Positions 8,316-15,958 of a stretch of DNA of 64,000 bases are shown piece by piece. The notes beneath the pieces are model-generated. The model worked only from the letters and a program-made list of their open reading frames with translations. It was not told the origin of the DNA and made no database searches. Made by a program: the position numbers and the translations under genes. The DNA comes from Candidatus Vicinibacter affinis (GTDB lineage Bacteria > Bacteroidota > Bacteroidia > Chitinophagales > Saprospiraceae). Location of the stretch: NCBI GenBank assembly GCA_016714365.1, contig JADJNH010000005.1:2146501-2210500 (forward strand), in the 5' to 3' direction. Within the stretch, counting starts at the first letter, position 1, and each line of letters opens with the position of its first letter.

Positions 8316-10661
8316 ATGATCCTCAGAAGATTTACCTGGTTTTGTGCAGCAGGTTCAATCTTGTGGCTTGGATCATTAGTGAAGGCTAGTTATGCATTGG
8401 ATCAATTTTGTTATTCCGCCGTATTGTTGGATAAGCATGATGCTTTTTTGTCAGCCAAAGTAGCCTGTGATGGGCAATGGCGTTTTCCCATCACAAAGAA
8501 ATTGCCGGAGACGTACAAGCAGGCTTTAATATTTTATGAGGATAAGAATTTCTACCGGCACTTTGGCATTGATCCATTTGCATTGGTGAGAGCATTTTAC
8601 CAGAATCTGAAGAATGGAAAAGTAATTTCCGGAGCCAGTACCATCAGTATGCAATTGGCCAGATTGTGTCTTAAGAATAAGTCAAGAAGCATTTTTACAA
8701 AATTAGAAGAAATGTATCTGACCATTGGTTTTGAATTTTTATACTCCAAGGAAAAAATACTTCAACTCTATTCCGGTTTGGCACCATTTGGTTCCAATGT
8801 GGTGGGATTAGAAACAGCCATCTGGAAATATTATCACAAACGACTTGAAGATCTTAGTTGGGCAGAAGCCGCGCTGTTTGCTGTTTTACCCAATCAACCC
8901 TCCATGTTACATCTTTCAAAAAACAGGGAAAAACTGCTTTTAAAACGCAACCGTTTACTAAGGGACTTAAATAATTCCATTATTATCAGTCAAGATGTTT
9001 ATTCGCTGTCCATTGAAGAACCACTTCCGGATAAACCATTGGTTCTTCCAAGAAATGCTCCTCACGCACTTGAATATGCCATCAAATTAAAAGGAGATGC
9101 AACCATTATGAATTCAACCATTGATTTGAATTTACAAAATGAAGTGATCCGGATCAGCAGAAACCATCATCGCATTTTTAAAGCCAATGAAATTCATAAT
9201 CTCGCTGTCCTGGTGGTTGAAAATAAATCCGGGAACATCCTGGCATATCTTGGTAACAGTATGGATTCTTCAGTTGTCCGAAACGCAGATGTGGACATGG
9301 TTCATGCGCCGAGAAGTTCAGGTTCTGTTTTAAAACCTTTGCTGCTTGTGGCCATGATGGATCTGGGTTTGGTTGGTCCGGGTTCTTTGGTTCCTGATAT
9401 TCCCACGTTAATAAATGGTTTTAGACCAGAAAACTTTTCTCGACAATATTCCGGAGCGGTGAGTTGCCGGGAAGTAATTCAAAAATCATTGAATGTCCCA
9501 AGTGTCCTGATGTTAAAAGAATACGGGATCCCTGTGTTTTATGCGAATCTTAAGAGATTTGGTTTTTCTCATTTATTCAGACCCTGGGAAGACTATGGAT
9601 TGTCCTTGATATTGGGTGGGGCAGAAGTGAATATGGCCGATTTGGCACGCACGTATGCTTATCTGGCACATACTCTGAATGTATACCAGGATCATCAACA
9701 GAAATATCCTGATTTTTCTGACTACCACTTACGCTTGTTAAAAAATGAAAAGCCTCACCAGAATATACTAAACTCAAATCCTGACCTTCAAACTGCCGGG
9801 GCCATCCATCACATGTTTCAGAGCATGCGTTTGCATGGGATGAATCAGGAGGAGTTTAATATCCACACCCGTAATTCGCTTTCCCCCATTGCCTTGAAAA
9901 CAGGCACCTCTTTTGGATATAAGGATGCCTGGTGTGTAGGAGTTAACCCTGACTACACAGTGGTGGTATGGATTGGGAATGCCAATGGAATGGCAAGACC
10001 GGGTTTGATAGGAATTCAAACCGCCGCGCCATTGATGCAGGAAATTATACAATTACTTCCTGCCGAACGAGAATGGACAATCCCATATGACGACATGGTA
10101 TTTATACCCGTATGCAGACAAAGTGGCTTTACCCCTGGTAGATATTGTACGGACATCGATACACAATACCTTCCAAAAGCTTCCAAATTGTTAAAAACTT
10201 GTACTTTTCATCAAAAGATATTCCTGGATACCACTTTAAATTTTCGGGTATTTAAGGATTGTGAATCTCAAATTGTAGAGGCGAACTGGTTTGTGTTGCC
10301 TCCGGCTATGGAATACTTTTATGCCTCCGCACATCCGGAATTCAAAGCCATGCCGCCATTAAGGGAGGATTGCCGGGAGAAGGGGGCTGAGCAATTCAGG
10401 ACGCTCGCCTTTATTTATCCCAACCACAATGCTCAGATTATGATACCTGTAGATCTGGATCTGCAAAAAAATCCCATGATCTTCAAGGCAACTCACAGGG
10501 ATCCCGGTGCAGAGATCATGTGGTTTATGGACAACACCTATATTGCCAGTTCCAACTATCCATTTGAACTTACTTTTATTCCTCCGCCGGGCCGGCATCA
10601 CTTTATGATTATGGACCGCGAAGGGCACTCCTCAGTGATAAAAGTCGACGTTGTAAGATAA
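8316..10661 (+). CDS. pbpC: Penicillin-binding protein 1C (bifunctional)
   Basis: Peptidoglycan glycosyltransferase/transpeptidase of class A, type 1C, 781 residues. A short N-terminal hydrophobic anchor (about 6-24) leads into the GT51 domain with the catalytic EDKNFYRHFG motif (E75) and GASTISMQLAR at 106-116. The transpeptidase has the SVLK box (S337 to K340), the SLN box and KTG at 528-530. The C-terminal 100 residues match the BiPBP_C domain (YPNHNAQIMIP onward) that is specific to PBP1C. A strong AGGAGG overlaps the end of the macroglobulin gene just before the ATG. Co-transcription with the macroglobulin suggests joint cell-wall repair and protease trapping, as proposed for E. coli. 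Confidence 0.94.
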   Translation: MILRRFTWFCAAGSILWLGSLVKASYALDQFCYSAVLLDKHDAFLSAKVACDGQWRFPITKKLPETYKQALIFYEDKNFYRHFGIDPFALVRAFYQNLKNGKVISGASTISMQLARLCLKNKSRSIFTKLEEMYLTIGFEFLYSKEKILQLYSGLAPFGSNVVGLETAIWKYYHKRLEDLSWAEAALFAVLPNQPSMLHLSKNREKLLLKRNRLLRDLNNSIIISQDVYSLSIEEPLPDKPLVLPRNAPHALEYAIKLKGDATIMNSTIDLNLQNEVIRISRNHHRIFKANEIHNLAVLVVENKSGNILAYLGNSMDSSVVRNADVDMVHAPRSSGSVLKPLLLVAMMDLGLVGPGSLVPDIPTLINGFRPENFSRQYSGAVSCREVIQKSLNVPSVLMLKEYGIPVFYANLKRFGFSHLFRPWEDYGLSLILGGAEVNMADLARTYAYLAHTLNVYQDHQQKYPDFSDYHLRLLKNEKPHQNILNSNPDLQTAGAIHHMFQSMRLHGMNQEEFNIHTRNSLSPIALKTGTSFGYKDAWCVGVNPDYTVVVWIGNANGMARPGLIGIQTAAPLMQEIIQLLPAEREWTIPYDDMVFIPVCRQSGFTPGRYCTDIDTQYLPKASKLLKTCTFHQKIFLDTTLNFRVFKDCESQIVEANWFVLPPAMEYFYASAHPEFKAMPPLREDCREKGAEQFRTLAFIYPNHNAQIMIPVDLDLQKNPMIFKATHRDPGAEIMWFMDNTYIASSNYPFELTFIPPPGRHHFMIMDREGHSSVIKVDVVR

Positions 10662-10734
10662 AATAAGGTGGGTTGTTGATATTGATTTTCCGCCTTGTAC
10701 TTCCCTACAAAGGGTGCATTTCCCAAAATTCCTT

Positions 10735-10742
10735 TAGCTTTG
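10735..10742 (+). promoter_or_regulatory. Bacteroidota -7 box for topA
   Basis: TAGCTTTG matches TAnnTTTG and lies 31 bases before the topA ATG at 10773. It also lies downstream of the alternative in-frame codon at 10695, which supports the shorter start. Confidence 0.45.
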
Positions 10743-10772
10743 CCCAATTTTTCAGATATAGAAAATTATTAT

Positions 10773-13346
10773 ATGGCCAATAAATTGCTGATTGTCGAGT
10801 CCCCAGCCAAAGCAAGTACCATCGAAAAATTTCTCGGAAAGGAATTTAAAGTTAAGTCTTCTTATGGCCATATACGAGACCTTGACAAAGGGCCTAAAGG
10901 CATTGACATTGAAAATAAATTCACCCCTAGCTACATTGTTTCTCCAGATAAACACAAGGTGGTCAAGGAGTTGAAAGAATGGGTGGCGAAGGTGGATGAA
11001 GTCTGGCTCGCGACGGACGAGGACCGTGAAGGAGAAGCCATTTCCTGGCATTTATGTGAGGTTTTGGGTTTGAATCCCAAAGAGGTCAAGCGAATTGTCT
11101 TTCGCGAAATTACCAAACCCGCGATTCAGGATGCCATCAAGAATCCAAGGACAGTAGATCTCGATTTGGTGAATGCCCAGCAAGCCAGAAGGGTCCTTGA
11201 TCGACTGGTGGGTTTCGAATTATCTGAAATTCTTTGGAGAAAAGTAAAAAATAAATTATCCGCCGGTCGTGTCCAATCTGTAGCCGTCAAGCTGGTGGTG
11301 GATAGAGAAAGAGAGATTCAGGATTTTAGTCAGGAGGCGTTCTTTAAAGTGGATGGTCTTTTTCAGGTCAAAAGCCCGAAAGAAGCTATTTTAAAAGCTA
11401 CACTCGATCATAAATTTAAAACGGCGCAGGAGTCCGAAGAATTTTTAAAAATTTGCAAAGACTCAAGCTATAAAGTAGATGGAGTAGAAGTTAAGCCGGT
11501 AAAACGATATCCGGCTCCACCATTCACTACTTCGACGCTGCAACAGGAGGCGAGCAGGAAGCTTGGTTTCAGTGTAAACCGAACCATGTCTACTGCACAA
11601 AGACTGTATGAATCCGGTAGCATCAGTTACATGAGAACGGATTCAACCTTCATCAGCCAAACGGCATTATCAGCCATGGCCGTTGAAATCGAAAAACAGT
11701 TTGGGAAAGAATACGTCAATACCAGACAGTACAAAACTAAAAACTCGAGCGCACAGGAAGCGCATGAGGCCATTAGACCTACCTACATGGATCTTCGAAA
11801 TGCCGGCGAGACGAGTGACCAGCAAAAACTATACGAGTTGATCTGGAAGCGTGCCATGGCCTCACAGATGTCTCCGGCAGAATTGGAAAAGACCATCGTA
11901 CAACTTTCAATCAGTAAATCAACCGCTCACAAATTTGTTGCGGAAGGTGAGGTGTTGCTTTTTGATGGTTTTTTGAAACTCTATCTGGAATCATCGGATG
12001 AAGAAGAAGATGGACAGGAAGGTATGTTGCCTGCGGTAAAGGCAGGAGACTTGCTCCCTTATCAACAAATTACGGCTGTAGAGAGATTTACAAGAGCTCC
12101 GGCGAGATATACGGAAGCCAGTCTGGTAAAGAAACTCGAAGAATTAGGAATCGGTCGTCCTTCCACCTACGCCCCGACCATCAGTAAAATCATGGAAGAG
12201 GAAAGAGGTTATGTAGTGAAAGAATCCAGAGAAGGTATGGTGAGAAATTTTAAAAAATTCAACCTTTCCAATGGAAAGATTGTGGCCACTACAGAATCTG
12301 AAAATACCGGAGCTACTAAAAATGTCTTGTATCCAACAGCCATCGGAATGGTAGTCTGCGATTACCTTGCTTCCCATTTCGGAGAAATCATGAACTACGG
12401 TTTTACCGCTGAAATTGAAAAGGATTTTGATGAAATAGCAGACGGAAAGCGTAACTGGGTGAAGATGATAGATGAATTCTACTGGCCTTTTCACAAGGAT
12501 GTAGAAAAGGTGATGGCCGAAGGCGAAAGGGCTAGAGGACGAAGAGATCTTGGCTCAGATCCGGTCTCCGGAAGGAAACTGATTGCTCAGTTAACTCGAT
12601 TTGGTCCGGTTGTACAGATCGGAGATGTAGAAGAATTGGACGAAAACGAAAAACCGCGTTATGCCAACCTGCGTCCCGGACAAAGCCTTGAAACCATTAG
12701 TTTTGAGGAAGCAATGGATCTTTTCAAATTGCCAAAAGATCTGGGCACTTTTCAGGATTTGCCAGTATCTGTTGGTGCTGGTAGGTTTGGTCCATATGTA
12801 AAGTTCGGCGAACAGTTTATCTCTATCCCCAAAGGTACGGACCCTTTAGGATTGAGTATGGAAGATGCCATCACCCTGATTCAGGGAAAACAAAAGGAGG
12901 ATGCACCAATAGGACATTATAAGGAACTTCCAATCACCAAAGGGAAAGGGCGTTTCGGGCCTTTCATTAAATGGAATGGAATGTTTATCAATGTTCCGAA
13001 AAGAATAAATCACGATACCCTGACATTGGAAGAGGCAATACCATTGATTGACGCAAAAGAGGTAAAAGAATCCAACCGATTTATCCACAATTGGCCGGAA
13101 GACAAAATCAGTGTTGAAAATGGTCGGTGGGGTCCTTACATCAAATTTGGTAAGAAGCTCATCAACATTCCAAAAGTCAACGATCAGAAGGTTACTTCTG
13201 AGATTGCCGCTACGATGAGTAAGGAGGATTTTAAGAAAATTATAGAAGCCCAGGTTCCCGGTGCTTTTGACAAAAAGGTAAAGGCAAAACCAGCGGCAAA
13301 AGCGACTGTGAAAGCAAAGGCAAAAGCCCCCGCAAAAAAGAAATAG
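10773..13346 (+). CDS. topA: DNA topoisomerase I
   Basis: Type IA topoisomerase that relaxes negative supercoils. The Toprim domain starts at once (LLIVESPAKA, E9; ATDEDREGEAISWH), and the active-site tyrosine is in SISYMRTDS at Y286. The tail carries three to four topoisomerase C-terminal repeats of the GRFGPxxKxGxxFIxIPK type instead of four-cysteine zinc fingers, and ends in a lysine/alanine-rich segment of about 20 residues likely to bind DNA or RNA. This is the usual Bacteroidota form. The reading frame is open upstream to 10695, but the ATG at 10773 fits the family N-terminus and sits behind a -7 box. Length 857 residues. Confidence 0.95.
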   Translation: MANKLLIVESPAKASTIEKFLGKEFKVKSSYGHIRDLDKGPKGIDIENKFTPSYIVSPDKHKVVKELKEWVAKVDEVWLATDEDREGEAISWHLCEVLGLNPKEVKRIVFREITKPAIQDAIKNPRTVDLDLVNAQQARRVLDRLVGFELSEILWRKVKNKLSAGRVQSVAVKLVVDREREIQDFSQEAFFKVDGLFQVKSPKEAILKATLDHKFKTAQESEEFLKICKDSSYKVDGVEVKPVKRYPAPPFTTSTLQQEASRKLGFSVNRTMSTAQRLYESGSISYMRTDSTFISQTALSAMAVEIEKQFGKEYVNTRQYKTKNSSAQEAHEAIRPTYMDLRNAGETSDQQKLYELIWKRAMASQMSPAELEKTIVQLSISKSTAHKFVAEGEVLLFDGFLKLYLESSDEEEDGQEGMLPAVKAGDLLPYQQITAVERFTRAPARYTEASLVKKLEELGIGRPSTYAPTISKIMEEERGYVVKESREGMVRNFKKFNLSNGKIVATTESENTGATKNVLYPTAIGMVVCDYLASHFGEIMNYGFTAEIEKDFDEIADGKRNWVKMIDEFYWPFHKDVEKVMAEGERARGRRDLGSDPVSGRKLIAQLTRFGPVVQIGDVEELDENEKPRYANLRPGQSLETISFEEAMDLFKLPKDLGTFQDLPVSVGAGRFGPYVKFGEQFISIPKGTDPLGLSMEDAITLIQGKQKEDAPIGHYKELPITKGKGRFGPFIKWNGMFINVPKRINHDTLTLEEAIPLIDAKEVKESNRFIHNWPEDKISVENGRWGPYIKFGKKLINIPKVNDQKVTSEIAATMSKEDFKKIIEAQVPGAFDKKVKAKPAAKATVKAKAKAPAKKK

Positions 13347-13391
13347 GATTTAGTTTCGAAGTATTTATTTTATTTGGTAGCCCAATTTATA

Positions 13392-14624
13392 TCAGGCACT
13401 TACCATTCTGATGATGACCTCAGAAGCTTTTTGCATATCCTGAACACAGACCCATTCTTTTTTTGAATGGATGCCATATTCACCTGCAAATAAATTCGGG
13501 CATGGCAATCCCATAAAGGAAAGCCGGCTGCCATCTGTTCCACCACGAATGTGACCTTTTATAAGTTTTAGTCCGGATGCAGCAATCGCATCTTCTGCTC
13601 TTTTGCAAACTTCCGGATGCTGGTCCAGCACTTCCTTCATGTTTCGGTATTGTTCCTTACGGCTTATCTCAAAGCCTGAATGTGGAAAGGAATCCATTAC
13701 CTTTTGGCAAATGGAGGTAAGTTCGGCCACGTGTTGATCCAATTTAGAGGTGACAAAATCGCGCAGGATAAAATCAATTTCAGCGTGCTCCAGATTGCCT
13801 TCGAGTCTGGTGGGATGAACAAAACCTTCATAATCGTCAGTGGATTCAGGAGACATGCGATTCTTAGGTAAAGCTGCAATGATCTCACCGGCAATTTTTA
13901 TGGCATTTTCCATCTTGCCTTTGGCATAACCGGGATGCGTGGAGACCCCTTTTATTTTTATGGTACAGGCATCCGCCGAAAAGGTTTCATCTTCCAGACT
14001 TCCGATTGGTCCACCATCCAGGGTGTAACCAAAGTCTGCACCCAGTTTCTGAATATTGACATGATCGACCCCGTGTCCGATTTCTTCATCCGTAGTAAAG
14101 AAAATAATCATCTCCCCATGTTCTATGTCCGGGTGATTTTTTAGAAATAGCGCAGCTTCCATTATGGCGGTTACGCCGGCCTTGTCGTCTGCACCTAAAA
14201 GCGTATGTCCGGAGGCGGTGATCAAATCCAATCCAATTTTCTGCTTGAGGTCCGGAAAATCTGCAGGGCTTATGACCACAGTGGGATCATCCGGCAAAAC
14301 AAGATCTTCACCTTTGTAGTTTTTGTGCAAAATAGGTTTTACATCTGTTCCGCTGCAATCCGGTGCGGTATCCACATGTGCACAAAAGAATATTTTGGAT
14401 TTTTTATCCGCATTGTTTGCTGGAATTCTTGCATATACATAACCGAATTCATCCGTCTCTGCCTGGATTCCAGCAGCGGTGAGTTCTTGAAACAGCATCA
14501 CTGAAAGATTTTTTTGTTTTGCGGTAGAAGGGCTGGAAGTAGATGCCGGATCTGCCTGTGTGTCTATCTTTGCGTAACGAATAAAGCGGTCTGCGGTAGT
14601 CTCAAAAGCTTTTGTAAAGTCCAT
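13392..14624 (-). CDS. pepT: Peptidase T (tripeptide aminopeptidase)
   Basis: Cytosolic M20B zinc aminopeptidase that removes the N-terminal residue of tripeptides. The zinc ligands are visible: CAHVDTAPD, GADDKAG, the catalytic TTDEEIG, YTLDGG and GIHSKKEW near the C-terminus; HIRGGTDGSRLSFMG is also a strong PepT block. The length of 410 residues is normal. I use the ATG at 14624; the longer reading would begin with a TTG at 14642 that lies inside the -7 box. It is convergent with topA, with 45 bases between the stops. Confidence 0.95.
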   Translation of the reverse strand: MDFTKAFETTADRFIRYAKIDTQADPASTSSPSTAKQKNLSVMLFQELTAAGIQAETDEFGYVYARIPANNADKKSKIFFCAHVDTAPDCSGTDVKPILHKNYKGEDLVLPDDPTVVISPADFPDLKQKIGLDLITASGHTLLGADDKAGVTAIMEAALFLKNHPDIEHGEMIIFFTTDEEIGHGVDHVNIQKLGADFGYTLDGGPIGSLEDETFSADACTIKIKGVSTHPGYAKGKMENAIKIAGEIIAALPKNRMSPESTDDYEGFVHPTRLEGNLEHAEIDFILRDFVTSKLDQHVAELTSICQKVMDSFPHSGFEISRKEQYRNMKEVLDQHPEVCKRAEDAIAASGLKLIKGHIRGGTDGSRLSFMGLPCPNLFAGEYGIHSKKEWVCVQDMQKASEVIIRMVSA

Positions 14625-14639
14625 GGGTCCAATTTTTTT

Positions 14640-14647
14640 CAAATATA
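14640..14647 (-). promoter_or_regulatory. Bacteroidota -7 box for pepT
   Basis: Minus-strand TATATTTG matches TAnnTTTG, 16 bases before the pepT ATG. It covers the TTG that would otherwise extend the reading frame. Confidence 0.5.
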
Positions 14648-14699
14648 GCTGCTGTTCTATTTATTTGAGAAACTTAATTTTATCGCACTTGTTCTAAGG

Positions 14700-15125
14700 A
14701 TGATGTACCCTGATTTTATACCAAAAGAAAAATTGCTGCTCCTTTACGATGGGGAATGCCCATTTTGTTTGGCATCGGTAAGATTTTTATTGGCCAGAGA
14801 TCACAAGGATAAACTTCGGTTTGCGAGTTTACAGGAAGAAAGAATTCAGCCTTTTTTGGTGGAGAGAAATTTGCTTGCAATGGATACTCTGGTAGGGCTG
14901 CAGCAGGGTAAAGTTTTTGTCTACAGCAGGGCAGTAGCGGCTGCATTGTACGAATTAGGAGGGATTTGGCGGATTCTTAGCAAAGTCATAGGTTTGTTTC
15001 CGGCAAATATCACAGACGGCGTTTATCGTTTCATTGCCCGTCATCGGTTGCGCATTTTTAGAAAAAAAGAGTATTGTCAACTACCGGATCCTTCCCAAGC
15101 AAATAAATTTATAAAGTTTGGATAG
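14700..15125 (+). CDS. DCC-family thiol-disulfide oxidoreductase (DUF393)
   Basis: Small (141 residues) thioredoxin-like protein of the DCC/DUF393 family, named for the conserved N-terminal YDGxCPFC. Here the motif is YDGECPFC with C20 and C23, directly after the first beta strand, and the family's ARHR motif is present near residue 120. Family members are predicted redox proteins, but the physiological substrate is unknown. The gene is divergent from pepT (75 bases) and ends 55 bases before the tmRNA gene. Two ATG codons stand in tandem at the start; I take the first. Confidence 0.85.
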   Translation: MMYPDFIPKEKLLLLYDGECPFCLASVRFLLARDHKDKLRFASLQEERIQPFLVERNLLAMDTLVGLQQGKVFVYSRAVAAALYELGGIWRILSKVIGLFPANITDGVYRFIARHRLRIFRKKEYCQLPDPSQANKFIKFG

Positions 15126-15180
15126 CACGGGAACTTAATCAGGCCAATTTGCAGTTATTGGGTTACTTGTAAACGTATAA

Positions 15181-15544
15181 GGGGCTGACTGGAATCGACA
15201 GGAAATGTGATTGGTTAGTAAGCATGCCGTAGGATGATAGTACGCTACGTAAAAAACGATTATCAAACCACAAATGGCAATACAACTTTTGCCGTTGCAG
15301 CTTAATTCTAGGAATTAATTTGCTTCTGTGCAATGGAGCTGAAGTCTGATAGGCTCCTGTCGCGCATCAAACCTTTTCAGACTGGTCGCTTGCAAGTCCC
15401 GGGCAAGAGACAAGATTAAGGGAATACGCTTTGGAAAGGTGGTTTCTTAACCTACTCCTTAGCCGACAACCGAATAGGAAACTAAGCATGTAGAAAGTTA
15501 ATGGGTTCTTTCTCTGGACCGGGGTTCGACTCCCCGCAGCTCCA
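15181..15544 (+). ncRNA. ssrA: tmRNA (ssrA), one-piece form
   Basis: Transfer-messenger RNA that rescues stalled ribosomes and tags their products for proteolysis. The 5' end GGGGCTGACTGGAATCGAC and the 3' T-arm and acceptor end GGGGTTCGACTCCCCGCAGCTCCA are canonical; GGGGCTG pairs with CAGCTCC at 15537-15543 and A15544 is the discriminator. CCA is not encoded. The tag frame is 15276-15305 (GGC resume codon to TAA) and encodes GNTTFAVAA, giving the tag (A)GNTTFAVAA with the usual hydrophobic AVAA-type end recognised by ClpXP-like proteases. The last bases are repeated 128 bp downstream. Confidence 0.96.
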
Positions 15545-15549
15545 CAAAA
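15531..15549 (+). repeat. Direct repeat copy 1, end of tmRNA gene (possible att core)
   Basis: A 19-base stretch, TCCCCGCAGCTCCACAAAA, that covers the acceptor-stem end of ssrA and five bases beyond. It is repeated without mismatch at 15659-15677. tmRNA 3' ends are well-known target sites of tyrosine-recombinase integrating elements. Confidence 0.75.
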
Positions 15550-15563
15550 CTTATAAATTCGAC

Positions 15564-15582
15564 TGCCGACTATTAGTCGGCA
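15564..15582. repeat. Perfect 9-bp-arm palindrome between the ssrA repeats
   Basis: TGCCGACTA and TAGTCGGCA are exact reverse complements around a single central T. It lies in the 109-bp segment enclosed by the two tmRNA-end repeats. It could be a hairpin (tmRNA terminator) or a recombinase/regulator binding site left by an integrated element; no U-run follows. Confidence 0.6.
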
Positions 15583-15629
15583 TGGCGACCACGAGAAGCG
15601 TGCGTCGTTATGCAGACGCTCCGGTCTGA

Positions 15630-15659
15630 ATGAAAATTCAGAAGCCTTTGAATTTTCAT
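15630..15659. repeat. 11-bp-arm inverted repeat abutting the second ssrA-end copy
   Basis: ATGAAAATTCA (15630-15640) and TGAATTTTCAT (15649-15659) are perfect reverse complements with an 8-base loop GAAGCCTT. The right arm runs straight into the second direct repeat, an arrangement like the arm of an attachment site. Confidence 0.6.
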
Positions 15660-15677
15660 CCCCGCAGCTCCACAAAA
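15659..15677 (+). repeat. Direct repeat copy 2 of the tmRNA 3' end
   Basis: Exact copy of the 19 bases at 15531-15549, with no tmRNA body before it. The most likely reading is a remnant attachment site after loss of an integrated element. Confidence 0.7.
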
Positions 15678-15958
15678 ATTAATTCAGCAATCTGTTCCTA
15701 TTTAAAATAAGGGATAGATTAAATACCTTATACGATCTGTCTTTATTATTTCTGATTATAATATTTGTGCTCATTTTTTATTTAGGGCCATTTTACAAAA
15801 AGCAACCAACAAAAGGCTTTTTGATAGAATATCTAACTTTTTGAGCCCCTAGCTGATTATAGTATTAACATTATTTAGTTTGTCTATACAGCACAAGTAG
15901 ATCAATTTGCGTCTTATATTTAGAGTGAGTCAATTTACCTCCTCAAATATTTAATAAC

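Noticed and set aside
10695..10772. N-terminal extension of topA
   Set aside because: The 26 extra residues do not fit the family and a -7 box lies inside them; ATG at 10773 was used.
14625..14642. TTG start of pepT
   Set aside because: It lies within the -7 box; ATG at 14624 fits the family length.
15367..15675. A 102-codon minus-strand open frame with GAAGSRTPVQ-like text
   Set aside because: It is the antisense of the tmRNA gene and its repeated end; this kind of false protein is common over tmRNA and tRNA genes.
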